Shown piece after piece: positions 18,360 to 31,545 of a stretch of DNA of 64,000 nucleotides. The stretch is from Volvox africanus (Eukaryota; Chlorophyta; Chlorophyceae; Chlamydomonadales; Volvocaceae), in NCBI GenBank assembly GCA_030268105.1, contig BSDZ01000078.1, forward strand, positions 2,841,001 through 2,905,000, in the 5' to 3' direction. Made by a program: the position numbers and the translations under genes. Below the pieces are notes generated by a model, which was given only the letters and a program-made list of their open reading frames with translations, did not search any database and was not told where the DNA came from. The first letter of the stretch is position 1. Every line of letters starts with the position of its first letter.

Positions 18360-21300
18360 TTACCGATTGTGGTTTAGCGCCCGCCACAATGTGTCCAGTC
18401 CCATCGCCGCTGCATGCCGGGTCGATCGGTCCACTCCCCGACAGCTGTTGATATTCAAGTCACGCAAATGTCTGGTGCCCACTCCATCTACCTCTTCCCC
18501 TTCGTCATCGTCATCCGACACCAAGTTGTGGACGACTGGAGCGTGCCGGGAAATTGCTGCCTCCTTCATTGCTGTGGCGGTGCCGCTGCTGCCGCTTGGC
18601 CTCATGTCATCGGCCTCGGAGACCGAGCCTGCTTTGGCCATTCGGGCTTCAGAGCCCGCGTACCGCAGGGCCATAAGCACCCGTACGCCGAAGTTCGTGA
18701 TGAGTGTACTAGATACATCCAAGGCGGTTAATGCCGTACAATTAAGTGCTACATGCAACAGTCCAGCGTCAGTGACGTGGGAGCTCTCGCTCACGTCCAT
18801 TACCTGCAGCAAACGGAGGACATGGGTAAGTGCAGTATCACTTGAGAACATGAACTATTGTATGATATTGTTTGTCGTGATGTGATGTGAATGCTGGAAA
18901 TAAGTTAGGCGTCTGGGTTCACCCCCGGTTTAATTCCGTATTATTACTGCGTGACCGCCAACTGTCACCGGATTGTGTGTCTGAATCTTCATTACCCTGG
19001 GGGCCCTTTAACTCCTCACCCTAAATGTTATTTAATGACATTTGCTGACAATCTTACTGTGAATCTCCGACCGCTGCGCTGCGTTTCACCTCTTATTTCT
19101 TATCCAACCGCCTACAAATATTTCTGGAAAATGGTTCAAACCGGTTTTATATCATGCTAATATTTCATCTAGTGCACTGTTATCTCTTAAATATTTGACT
19201 GTAGAAACCTCGCTTGTTGCAGTTGTTCAACGAACCCTCCCGCCGCTTGGTGTCGAGACCAGCCGTTAAAACACTTCTTCAATCTCCCATCGCAGGTCCC
19301 TTTCCCTGCTGCCTGTCTCACCCGTAATGTCCCGCCGAACCGGGCCGCTAAGGCATGCAGCCCCGCGTCCGTCGCTAAGACAGATTTCCTCGCTCGCAGC
19401 ACCTGCAATGGGCCCACCAGCACCGGCTGCAATGCTGGCCCCAGGCTCTGCATTGACCTAGCCATCCGCAACTCAGTGACCTCGGGATCATTTGGGAACA
19501 TTTTAAAGAGACCCGTGGGTCTGTCATCACGACCGGGTCGCATGTAAACCGCCATCGCCGCACTCTCAGCTGCAGCGGCAGCGGCGGCCCGTGTCTCGGC
19601 CGCCGTGTCCGCCTCCACGTCCGCCTCCAAGCTATCTAGAAGGCGCTTATCCTCAATGCTCTGGGTGCCTGTTTAGGACACACAGGCACCCAGTGCGCCT
19701 GCCTTGCTTTAGTACTGTGCCGTAGAAAACTACACAACACAGCATTAAATATTATGAATTTAATTGAATTTATACATACATGTATAAATTTTATTAACTT
19801 AAAAAATAATATCTTAATATATATAATCATGTTTAATGCGAAAAAGTTAACCCATGCCCGTTACAAAAGGAAGTTCTATCCAGGTAGAGTCTCTCAGCCC
19901 ACAAGCAATGTCGTTTGGTTCGCTGGCGGATCAGGACTAGCGTGAGCTGCCTGCATTTGACAGCGGAGCAGGGACCTATACGGGCGATAAACAACTCGCC
20001 TGACACGTCCAGAACCCGCAGCCGCGGTGAGCCCCCCACCAAGCGTCGCAACATGTTGACAGTACAGCCCTGACGGCGGGATAGATGCTGCTCCATGCCT
20101 TGGTCTATGCGAGACAGACCCAGCTGCGAGGACGGAGGGAGAAACCTGAAACAATGCAACATATTATGCCGTACATCACATTTTGCGATATGATATAGAA
20201 GGCGACAGCCGCAGTTGCAGAAGCAGTAGCAGCAGTTCTTCTAGATCACGGATGTCGCAACTGCAGCTGCTTATCACATGCTAACTGCCATTTCAACTTC
20301 GTTAGCAACTGCAACTGCAACTGCAACTGCAACGCAAGTGTACGGAGACTACAACTGCAACAGCAAACGCGAGCTTACTAACCGTAACTGCAAACGCAGT
20401 CGCAGATAAAACTGCAACTAACTACGGATGCAACCGGAACTGCAGCTGCACCAACATGCAACATCTGAAACAGGAACAACACAGGTTTAGGTTATTATGA
20501 AACTGTTACTACGTCACCAACAGACCATTATACCAACAAACATTATCCGCAAAGCAGCCCCTAATAACCCAAACATGTGGAAATGTATTGATCAGTTGTG
20601 AAAATAGAGCACCATTTATAAAACCACAGGTTTATGATTGTACAAATGTATGGCAAATGTCCTGTAACCCTTAAATTAGCAAAAGCAAATATATTGCCAG
20701 CCCATATCCAATTAACGAATCAAGGTAAGGGAAAGTATTTGGCTTAAGGAATGAGTGATTGAGCCGTTGCTCCTAATAACCCTAATGACCCGGGCCGCCA
20801 GCTCGGCCCACCCAAAAGCCCGCACCTCGCACAGTCGCAGCCGCGGGAAGCCGGGCCCCGGACTTTCGGGTTCCGGAGCTAGGCGCAGGCCTGCGGCACC
20901 GGGAAATGACAAAAGAACCAGCTATTGGGTAGTTATGTAGTTGGCAGTTGGTAGGCATATACGTACGCCTCTTACCGGACCAAGCCTGGTCGCAAGGGCT
21001 TCAGGCGACAGTGTGAAGGGGCCTGGATACGTTTTAGCATATTGACATGTTGGATCGACATCACATCATTGGGTGCTGAATTTCAAAACGCTGCTCCGGA
21101 GCACTCAGGGCCACCTGGCAGGTGTGGGTGGCAAGAGCCGTGTCACACGGTCACTGCCAGCCCGCTTTCGACCCCATAATGAGGTTAGCGGACATCCGCT
21201 GACCAGCTCCGCGGCCCTGGCGACCCGAGGACGTTTTGGGAGGGCCTCAGGATGGTCTAGCACTGTCCTGAGACACGAAGCGATAATCGAACACAACTTG

Positions 21301-24300
21301 TCCCAAGAACCATTTAAAAATACAATAAAAATAATAAATTGGATACAAAAATCACAATATTGATAATGTCATGCATGCAGTACCGCTGTGCTGTGCGGAC
21401 GCCGTCGCATCCAGCCGCAGTACTCGCAAATTGGGCGCCGCCGCTTGCAATTTTTCCACAGACAGCAGCCCTCCGCTAGTTAAGCTGCCACTGCCCGTCA
21501 AGTCGAGCTCCGTCAGGTGCACGAACAAAGGTATGAGCATGGGCTCGGCAGGGGCGCCAGCGACGCCATCATCAGGCGGCAGCTGCTGCTGCTGTTGCTG
21601 AGACGGAAATGTGACGTACGGCACGCTCGGAGAAAGGGCTCGGAGCTGTTGACAGCGTGGAAGAGGGTGGAAAGGCAAATGGTGGGATGAAAGGACGGTG
21701 TCCGGGTTCGGGTTCGGGTCCAATAGGTAAGAGAAGCCGAAAGCTGACCTTCAAAGTGGAAGAACACGGTAATGCACAAGCAGGAAAGTAATCGGGATTT
21801 CGCTAGGGCACCACTGAGATGGGAGGGGATGAAAAAGATGACGACCGGAAAGGGATGGCATTTTACTTGAAGGGGCCATTCTTCCATGGCTGGTTTGAAG
21901 TTGGCGAACTGAACTAATGACATCGCGGAAGGTGATGCCAGTGTATATAGGGTATCAGAGGTTTCGGCCCCTCGCCAACGTCCTGTCCCCCTCTTTTGGC
22001 TGTGCTGGAGTCAGTAGTGGTTGAGCCATTAGCAGATAAGGTTTGGTGAGAAGTGACTGATGCAACCCTATTAATTGCGTACGCGGAACAAGGTAGAGAA
22101 AGGTCATGCAATGTGGGGTACGCGGTCCCTTCCAGCGGATCCCAGCATGTGCATCTATGCATGCGAATTCTTGAGCGCTTCCAGCTCGATTTGCAGCCCG
22201 GTATCCGGAGTGGATGAAGGAAATGCCATAGGCTTGCAACAAATAAAGCTATCCGCTAATCTAATGGCAGTACATGTTTTCCAAGGCCTCCAAACCGTTG
22301 GAAGACGCGGAATGAACAATCCCTATTTATGCGCAGCGCATGCGCGGCCTGATGACAAAGTTTCCGGGTCCCAAAATGGCACCAGAACATTAAACTACGT
22401 TTCTTTCAATACATGCTAAAGCTATCCTAGGTACAGGAGTCCTAGCGATTCTCTCTGCCCACCAATATCGTTTGAACTCAACTAGAATGCAAATGCTCTC
22501 GGACGTTTTGAATGTGCGTGCCTAGTTACAGGCTAAGCTGCAAACCTCGTGATCTGCCCTCATCTCAATCACGTTATAAAAAAATGTTTGCAGTCGATCC
22601 GACGTCAAAGACATAAGATATGCGACTATCAGGCGATGACCAAGAGCGCGCGCCCATGGGTCTGCACACTTTGATATGTCGTCACCAAACATACGGCGAT
22701 GACGTCGGGATCACGTCTCCTCGTATCGTGCAATTACATCCCGAATTAGTTATCCAGAATGTCCCAACTTGACCGCCATCATTGTAACCCACGCACATCG
22801 ACAGACCGGCGGACGCAGACATAGGGTTATAATCGAAAGGGATCTTCTACCGCCTCGGCCCTGCCGACAAGTAAGAAGTAAAAGAAACTTAACTTGAGCT
22901 AACCGTTTACTCCCACCGACTAAAGTGTGGTGATTATGGCGTTATAGCTAAACAGCCCAATTAAAATCCTTCTAGAACGCAAACGAAGGAAAGCACCGAA
23001 GTGTCTCCGTTCCGAGGATGAAATCCACCAGTAGGGCCGCGAACAGTGGTCGCAGCTTAACCAATGGTGGCCAACAGACGGCAACCCGTGCCGGGTCCGC
23101 GACGACTACCGCTGCTGCAGAGGCACTGGCAGCAGCGGCAGCCACAATGGCCTTTGCAGATTCGGACTACATGCCCAGCGCTGGAGCCGGCGGAACCGGG
23201 GCTGGTGCGGGTGGTGTGGGTGGGGATGCTGGGGATGGAAGCCACAACCGCTTTCTGGAAGTTCGGCGGGAGAAAAATCGCCTTGCGGCCAAGCGCTGCC
23301 GCGACCGCAAGCAGGCGCATCTAATTGCTTTGGAAGCTGAGCTGGCGCAGCAGCAGAAGACCAATGCAGAGCTTGCTAAGAATGTCGTGACTTTGGTCGG
23401 ACTTTACCAACAGGTACGACCATATGTACGAGCTCTCGTCTATGGTAATCATATTGTGCATTCGCGGTCGTGGACGCGAAAGCCCATCTGCCGTCTTCCT
23501 CATGGTTTTCTGTGGCTACGGTGGAATCCTAGCCACTTCCCTTGTCGCTGACAGCCGCAGTAATCTTAGGTGACCGAAACTCCGACGACGCCCTGCGGGA
23601 TGACTGGTCCGTGGACACTCTGAAAACCTTTTTCTCAATAACTGACGTGACGAAGGTTTTACGTCAAGGCCGTTAAGGCAATATGCAGAAGGCTGCGTTT
23701 CATTAGAGCTACCTTTTCAGGAGTTAACTTTGTCCCGTCATCCTAACCCGCGTCGGATCTTAGAACGGGGCATTATGAGCCCCGTATCTGCCTTGCTGTA
23801 CTTTCAGCATACCGAATCTCACGTTTTTTTAAGGTACCTACACCGTTTATTCGTTTTAGCATTCTGACAACGCGGGCTGACGTCTGTTTCTCTATCCGAG
23901 ATGTCCTTGTACGTCTTTATATCTTAATCCCCCTCCTCGCTCCCCCGATAAGGCCGATAGACCCTAAAACCCTACTATATATACATCATAACGGTACCTC
24001 TTCCTCTTTTTACTGCTTGAATTCACGGCCTTGGCGACTGCCTAGTTTACATCACAGCTCGTTTCCACTTTTCCTACAATGGACGACGTCAGCCATCATC
24101 CGATCAGCCTTCACGGTTAGTCCTCGTTCCTTCAGTATCAGCACCAGCTGGTTCGTTTCATTCGTTTTCCCCCCTCCCCCCTCCTCCAAGGAGCGCAATC
24201 GCAAGATGGGGACCAGCGCCTTGCTGCAGGCCTTGGCCGGCACGCTATACCTGGGCGGCGACGGCGACGGCAGCAACGCTCTCTTGCCAGCGACAGCGAG

Positions 24301-27300
24301 CAAGGCTGGAGGAGTCGGCGCTCCTTGGATGCAGCCTACACCCCTGATCCAGGTGCCGCTTCTGGGCGGCGGTGTCAAGCCGCTTTGCGAGGTGATGAGG
24401 GAGCTGGAGGCGGGGACCGTCGAGTGGGAAGAGTACGCTAGAGAGCTGAGCTGCCTGAAGTTGGGGGTGGTGCCGCTGGTAGAAGCCAAGACAGGCCGCC
24501 AGGAAGGCAACTGGGTGTCTAACAACGCTTCGTAACAATGTGACGGTTTTGGAGTAGTGAGATGTGCACCGTGCGTGGAGGCCGAGGGAGGGGGGGCGGC
24601 AGGCAGGCAGGCAGGGAGGGTGAAACTGGGTATACAGGAGCGGTCATTGGTAGTAGGGGTCTTACATGTGGCTAAGTTGGACCCATGAAATGTTGCGGTT
24701 CACTGAGCACTGCGGTATGGTGTGGTGAAGCGTAAATGACTGTATTTTTAAAATCCATTGTTGAAAGCAGCACGGACTTAATCGATCAAAATAAGCAACA
24801 ACTCGATTGGTTAATTCAGAGGCGTGAGGACGATTGCGGGGTTGTCTGCTGATGCAATGTTGCTGCTGTGTTGTGTCCGTAAGGTTTTAGTGGTTTCGGA
24901 GGTGCCTCTTCCGGAACGGCCTTGTACGGCATGCCTCTCGGCCCCCATGCTTTCCAACGAGGTTGTTGGTCCAGGAGGAGTGCAGAAATGGTTGCCGGCG
25001 AACAAACATCTAAGACTTGGGAGCAGAAGATTGGGGACTGCGAAAGCATTTAGGAGCATTAAGGAACAAAAACTGCGTTCTCGGCCACGTCAACTTAGAG
25101 CAAATGGGTCTAAGGGAGGTATGACGTGGATATACGGCGTAGGTAACGGCGACGGAATAGCCCCGGGGTGCTAAGCCGTACGAATATATACCTGTGACGA
25201 TTGTGAACAAACGAATGAACACCTGTTGGACGTGTATCACGGATCGGTTGACAGTTGTCTGTTGGTCACTAACTCCACCCCACGACCGTACTGGACGTAA
25301 CGTTTTCTTCAAAACTTTAGGTTCCGCTCCATAATGAGAAGTCTGCGCGTGTTTTTGATGGTGGTTGTCGTTGGCAATCTCATATCATTTGTTGCGTTGT
25401 TGGCACTTCGCAGCAGAGCTGTCGACATAAAGGGTAACTGCTCGTAAGTTTCTTAGTTCGCGTACGGCACGGTATGGTACCGTACGTCGTACATCACAGT
25501 ACGCCAAGCCCCTGCCTAAATGCAGGGTACGTTACTGCAAGCGCTATTTGATAGATCGAAGACCTGAGCCGGATGAACTCCTAACGATTCCCGTAGAGGA
25601 TGGTGTTGGTCTACTGTGAAACGTGGTATAATGTGGTCTTGAATGATCGTGATTATCTATCAACTCATTTCTTGACTAGAAATGTGTAATTTTGGCGTGG
25701 TGTGTCGAGTTCGATTCCCGGAAGTGACGGTGGTTCTCGGTTTGGTTTTTGCATGCGACGTCACTGCCACCAAGATGTTGTGAGAAGCAGAGGTCCCTGA
25801 GGTAGCGGCACATGATCCTGACCCATGTCTTTACCGAAACGGAGATGCGGCTTAGAGAGTCTCTCGGGGACGCACTTTGCCTTTTGTGCCATATGATATG
25901 CGATACACATGAGCATGTTACGGAGCATTGTACCGTATTCGTATACACTATCTGTCATGGAGTTTATTACGATGACTGAGTTGGTTATTTGGACTGACGC
26001 TAGGGTTTTAGGGCGGCATGGCACTGCGCAGCATTCACTACGCACTTGCCCTTCCGGAATAAGGAGCTCTTTTGTGCGCAGCGCTTTCCTGGTATGTCGT
26101 CAGCTGCTGAGTGCAATACACAATACCACAACGATGCAGGTTAATTGTATGTGTGTATGTGTGTAAAGTGTCGTCGTGCACTGTTGAATGCACAAGATGC
26201 ATCCAAGTGCGTGGTGGAGACTTTAAAATCCAATCAAATAACAGACAATCGCTACGTATAAACAGATTGTAGCATTTCGAAAGTAACCTAATGAAGTGCT
26301 TATCAGGCTGTTATCTCACCTAAGGCCGGACCTAGCGTACTTGGGTGTTCCTTTGCCCCACAAGCACCGGCAGCTCCGGGGTTTTGCTCTCACGCCCTTC
26401 TCCCTGTCATGCACGAAATAAGCACACACATACACACACTAACACAAACACAGGTACTTGCGATACTCACCGCAGCAGGACCCAAACGGGCGCACCCCCG
26501 CACTCGCAGCACCTGCAGCGGACAGGGGAGCATCGAAGGCCCGCTGATGTTGCCATCCGCGGCCGATCGGCTGGAGCGGCCACCAGCACCTGCCGCAGAG
26601 CCCTCGCCACGAGCGCTTGCTTTCACGACTTGCTGCCGCCCTTGCTGTTCTTGTTGCTGTTGCTGTTGATGCGGTCGGTGTCTTGGAGCCAGTGCCAGCT
26701 TGAGCAGGTGGTCCATTACGCCAACGGCATTGTGGCTCAGATCGAGGACACGCAGCCGCGGTAGTGATGACAGCACTGCCCGCATGGACTCAATCCTGAG
26801 GAGGGGTGGTCCCACATTCCAGATCCAAACTCGTCTGTCTGAGCAGTACTGAGCGGTAGGGGAAGTTAAGGACCTAGCCAGCTGGCCAATCTCTGCTCAG
26901 ATCGGCCCCCACCCAGCTCGGACGAGGACGTCCTCCATGGTGGCAGGGAAAGACGAAAATGCCAATCAGATCAGATTCCAGATTGGGCGGGAAAAAGGAA
27001 TACCGGAGGATTTGGAATTTGCGGATAACCAGCACCGTGAGGTGCCTCCGCCGCTATTGCCCCTTCGCTTTCCGCCCTTCCACCGGCCTCCCCCAAGACG
27101 CAGCTCTGTGTATCAAAATGCAAATGCAAATGCGAGTCATCGTTGAAAACCCTGAAGTGTGACCGGGCGTCATGAAGTGTGAGCAGCCAAACTCACTTGA
27201 CGAGCGATTCGCACTGGCACAACTCCAAACAGGTAAGACCCGGACAGCCGCCGATCAGGGCCAACAGGCCATCCGGTGTGAGGCCCGTGCAGGTGCGGAG

Positions 27301-30265
27301 TTTCAACGTCTGAACCTGAGGCAAAATAGCAATTACATTGTTTGGGTAATAAACGGGAGACGGGATGTGACGGGGACCCGATGGAGATGCAGCCATTTCA
27401 TGTCGAGCCATGAAGAGATCCATCTGGAGCTGTTTTACGTTAAATACATATTAGTGCGATACGTTTGCATACGAGGCTTAAAGGCATGCAGACACGTGCA
27501 TCAAATATGGTCCAGCGGCTCTCGGCGGCTGTTGAAGGTGAAGTGAAAGAGGGGAGTGTTCCGGAGTTCCGGAGAAGAGCGGGTCTGGAGGAGCCACATG
27601 CGTAATTACTGGTCATGGCCCGGTGGTGGTTTAGCCTTCTAAGCCGCTTTCACGCCCGATGATCACATACACACACTCACACACCCTCCCTCCCCCCCCC
27701 CCACATGAACCCTTCCCCATAGACACATACACACATTCTTCCTCCAAACCCCCCATACACATACACAAACCAAGAGCGTATGCTGGTGCAAGACCGGTGG
27801 ACGGGGTCGCCGATCCGAACTCTCCGAACCATTGCCCAGCCCCCTACTTGAGCGGATCGTCCCTGACTGCAACACTCGCGCCCTACCTGGGACCAACGAC
27901 CGGAGGCTAGGCCCCTGTGGACCACTTCGTTGGTGAAATGGATCGACGGCTGAGAGCGGACATCTAGACAGGACCACAGATTACCAGCACCGCCGCACGG
28001 ACTACGGCCGCTGCTGCCGACGCCGCCACCTAGCTCCATCCATGCCGCCGCTGTGGTGGTGCTGGCGTCGGTGGTAGTCATTGAAGCTTCATCGCCCATC
28101 ACGTCGCGCAAGGCACTGACGGATTTGGCCGCTGCAACTGCCATTGCCGCCGACCTCGCTGCTGCCGCCGCTTCAGCTGCCGCCGCCTCCGCCTCCTCCT
28201 CCGCCTCTACCAGGGCAACGGCTGCCGCCGCTGCAGCGGCCGCCTTTACTGTCTCTTCAAGATTCTTGCAAACATCCCGCCAGTGCCTGCAGACACATGC
28301 CGCTGGAGAGAGAGAGAGAAATAGGGGGAGTGGGGAAGAGAGGAAAACGCAGCGGAGGGTGGCGGAACGAGAGGATTGAGGTGAGGACATCGGCAGCGCA
28401 ACGAAATGACTGACTATCACAAATCCATCGGCATAGCCTATTTAGGACGTGCGTGCCTCTTTTGAACGTCTGGGCCCTCTCTTAAACGTGTCCGAGTGTC
28501 TGAGTACTTGTATCCCTAGTTCTCTACCCACAGCTTTCAGCGCTAGAGCCAACGCAGCCGTTCCTATGGGCCGATTTCATATTGCCACAGCGTAACATGT
28601 CAACATAGTTCATACTTTGTTTCACTCGTACAGTCTCGTATTCCTCGTGTGCCCCACTTCAGGATGGCGCAAGACGCCACCAACCCTTACATGCGACATG
28701 ACGTGATATTACATATATTATGACATGACGCTTCTGCAGCGGGTTGAGCAGCGTCAGGGTTTTCCTTTCCTGTCCCGAGCCAAGCACTCTCTCTTCCGCA
28801 CCACAACGTCCCGTTAACGTGCCGCGTGATTGTCCTCGGTCCCTTCCGAACCCGTGAATAAATCCAAACACACAGATCCTCCTTTTCAGTGATGTCCGCA
28901 CTCGCCAGGATGCATTATTGCTCAGCGGCGTTTGATTTGTGTACCTGAAGCTGCAGTTGGCAGCGCCGACACCGCACATGCATGACGAAGCACTGCCACC
29001 AATAGCGGTTCTGTGAGGCAGCTCCAGTCCAGTCGGGCACCCGGCGCCGCCGCTTCCCCTACGCTGGTGCTGCGAGCGTGGGTGGACGTACTTAGGGCCC
29101 GTGTTTCTTCACCGCGCTTCCGGCGCTTCCGCTCATCGGGGGGATGATGCGGCAGGCCGGTGTCGGTCTGCGGGTGGGAGAGTGCATTTCCTGCTGGTCA
29201 GTTAGGTGGTTGACTTGGTGGTTGATTAGTTGGTGCACAAGCCTCTTCGCTCGTACGCGGCATGAAAGCTTTTTGATGCGTGTGGTTACCACACCTTGTG
29301 GTCACGGGCAGTGGCTAGTGGCTAGTGAAATTACTGACGCTGTGCTGTGCTGAGCTGGTTTCACGTGCACCGGGCCGTTGTGTGTGGCTGGATGGTGCCA
29401 TGTGACGCGTGTGGACCCTAGATGATGTACGGCTATCAGCTTATCGTCCGTGCGACTGCATTTTCTGGTGACTGAAACTGCGGCGAAGGTTTGGATCATC
29501 GTGAGCAGAGAGACCGGCGATTTCTTATGTCAGGAGGGATGGAGCGGAGAAAGGTGGATGTACCACGGAGAGGAAGGGGCGAGTATGTATGAGTACGACA
29601 GTGACCAAATGATGTTGTGTTATTCCAAGCCATTTGTACGAGGAGCAGCAGGGCGGTGTTGACTTCAACGAAGTGTTTCTGCCCTTGACACTTAAGACGA
29701 ATATGTTACAAGGCTATAGATAAAACGGCGCGTGGTCATCTGCACGTCCTTTGCAACGGTACCCTGTTACTTTCGAAGCGCGGCACTGGTATATTTGTAC
29801 TCAGATAAGGTGTGTTTTAGCGGCCCCTAAGCGACACCAGAGCAAAATTAAAGTCACCTGTTCAGCCACACGAGTTGTGTCACAGATACCGCTCCGATTT
29901 TGAGCCTTGCGCCTGCAGAAATACATTTGGCGGGTGATTTACCCTAACCGCTGCTTGCCATATCACGCTATGGCCAATACTATCCGTTAATCGACAAGTT
30001 AAACATAATTTTACGGTTCCGGCTACCTTCGCAGACTTAATGGCACATCTTCAAGGCCTGTTTCGCAATGCGCCGGCTGAACTGCCTGCTCCCTCCGCTC
30101 CTGTCTGAGCTGTCTACTTTCGAAGATTGGTTCAAATTTGATTGAAGATTGGTCATTAGGCTTCCAATCTTCATCCTCATCGCTATCGTAAATGGGCGCA
30201 CCGAGCACGCCTAGTATACGTTTTTTTCGAATGCTTGCCTTTGCTTGCCGTTTCTTTGGCGCCAT
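18360..30265 (-). CDS. F-box / leucine-rich-repeat protein, 10 exons
   Basis: This is a likely substrate-receptor subunit of an SCF-type ubiquitin ligase. Exons in minus order: 30265-30027, 29069-28945, 28302-27887, 27315-27197, 26795-26471, 21645-21384, 20890-20790, 20123-19976, 19668-19322, 18803-18360, giving 841 aa with all phases consistent. The start gives a basic then acidic N-terminus (MAPKKRQAK, then DSDEDED). The F-box spans exons 2-3 (LTEPLLVAVL, then CVCRHWRDVC) and is followed by an Ala/Glu-rich insert. LRRs of the AMN1/FBXL type follow: VQTLKLRTCTGLTPDGL, LRVLDLSHN, VRGCARLGPAALRAL across the long intron, LTELDLTGSGSLTSGGL, LRVLDVSGEL and VTDAGLLHVALNCTALTALD. The junction of exons 8 and 9 is the weakest point. 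Intron 5 (4.8 kb) contains a bZIP gene on the other strand. Two separate genes remain possible. Confidence 0.72.
19661..19693. repeat. 12 bp inverted repeat (hairpin) at a splice acceptor
   Basis: The arms ctgggtgcctgt (19661-19672) and acaggcacccag (19682-19693) are perfect complements around a 9-base loop. The hairpin straddles the proposed acceptor of exon 9 (AG just before 19668 on the minus strand), so it would fold in the pre-mRNA. Confidence 0.75.
20200..20460. repeat. Degenerate CTGCAA/ACTGCA hexamer repeat
   Basis: Scattered and tandem copies of aactgc and ttgcag fill this part of intron 7 of the F-box/LRR gene (20124-20789). The best tandem stretch is near 20310-20330. It is simple-sequence DNA with no coding signal. 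Confidence 0.65.
23018..24535 (+). CDS. bZIP transcription factor, 2 exons, nested in an intron
   Basis: This is a predicted nuclear transcription factor that would dimerise through a leucine zipper. Exons 23018-23413 and 24191-24535 join in phase 0 and give 246 aa. After an Ala/Gly-rich N-terminus of about 75 residues comes the basic region RREKNRLAAKRCRDRK, with the invariant N-x7-R spacing, followed by a coiled coil starting IALEAELAQQQ and running to the end of exon 1. Exon 2 has no recognisable domain beyond an acidic ELEAGTVEWEEY stretch near the C-terminus. The exon 2 acceptor ctcctccaag follows a strong polypyrimidine run. The intron (777 bases) has no other signal. The gene lies wholly inside intron 5 of the minus-strand F-box/LRR gene. 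The domain is sure; the exon 2 start could shift by 15 bases. Confidence 0.82.
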
Positions 30266-31545
30266 GATCGTGTAATCAGAATATAATTACCACTGGCCGA
30301 TTCGCTATTTGTCTCTTGCGACAGCGAAGTTCGAATGGTTGCAATTACAATCGCACACGCTGGGCCTTATGCTAACGGGCAGAACGGCAAAGTTAACAAC
30401 CTTTCCTGGCAGCTTTGGTTCTTCGGATAACATATTTAACTTGTCTGATAATCTGCTTCAATGTCAGCAGCTCCGTTGGCACATCTAAAAACCCTGTATT
30501 TATTTATGTTTCCTTTTGCCAGTGCTAACTTTACTGCACTTTTGAGTGCATGATGACATGCAGATTTGCACCACCGCTTATCACATAGACGTTACATCTT
30601 CTCAATTGCGCAAACGTAGGAAATTGTACCGTTTTTCGCTTGCGATAACATAGTTTTAACGTCAGTGTAAGGAGTGACAAAAGATACGATAGGATAGGAG
30701 GGCCCGAATCAGGCCTTCCTCGTTAGCTTCGGCTTATTACATAGAACGGATTTCACGTCCGTGAGCCTTGAGCCCATCTCCCATCGGCCTACGGCCTAGA
30801 TCGTGGCAGATAGGCGCAACACCCAACATGAACACATCCTTCTTTACCAATAGCCACCAGACGACTCCTAGAAAGGGCAGGGAGGGGCGTAGCTACGGAA
30901 GTGAAAGTGAAACACATCCAGCGAAGCTTCAGCAAACGGTATCCACTGTCGCCGACAGCCGCCATCCAGTTTCATCAAAGCGCTGAGCGTCCATCATCGC
31001 ATTAACATATCTCAATCCTCAATCCTTCTGAGTTCACGTGGCGCTCAAGCAACATCATCATGGTGAAACATCAGGATATTCCCCAGCCTTGAGCTCCCCA
31101 CCGTACTCACCACTCACCACTTACCTCTACCCGACCCCTAACCTCAGGCAACGGCGGGACATACGGAAAAATCATCACTGATTACGTTAAGTCGCGAACG
31201 GTGTCAATTCCTTTTAATCACTTAATTAAGCTCGCTGCTGAGATGGGTCTTGAGATTGATGGCTCCAGCGGGGCCATAGCTCATGCACGTGAAGGCAGCA
31301 GGGAATAAACAGAAGCAGAAATGATCGCCAGCGCTCCTGAGCAGCTAGATTGGGAAACCCACTCCCGCTAACGTCAACGTCGCCCGATCAATGATGCCAC
31401 CCTAATACTGGTATGCATCTTTCCCGGATGCATGTTTGCATGCCGTTCATACTCCGGCGGCCACATGGAGGATCACATGCCATCTAATCATTGGGTTCAC
31501 GGCAACATACTCCCATCATTAGCTATTTTTGTCAAACAGCCGCCA
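30266..31545. other. Intergenic region: F-box/LRR promoter and 3' side of the first cluster gene
   Basis: This region lies between the F-box/LRR start (30265) and the stop of the first Kazal/HRGP gene (31546), both on the minus strand. It should hold the F-box promoter and the 3' UTR of the cluster gene. Minus-strand UGUAA motifs (ttaca on plus) occur near 30591 and 30737 but are far from the stop. I see no exon. Confidence 0.35.

Noticed and set aside
24811..25059. Possible extra LRR exon of the F-box gene (minus, LLLPSLRCLF)
   Set aside because: No acceptor/donor pair gives the required phase, and exons 5 and 6 already join smoothly within an LRR.
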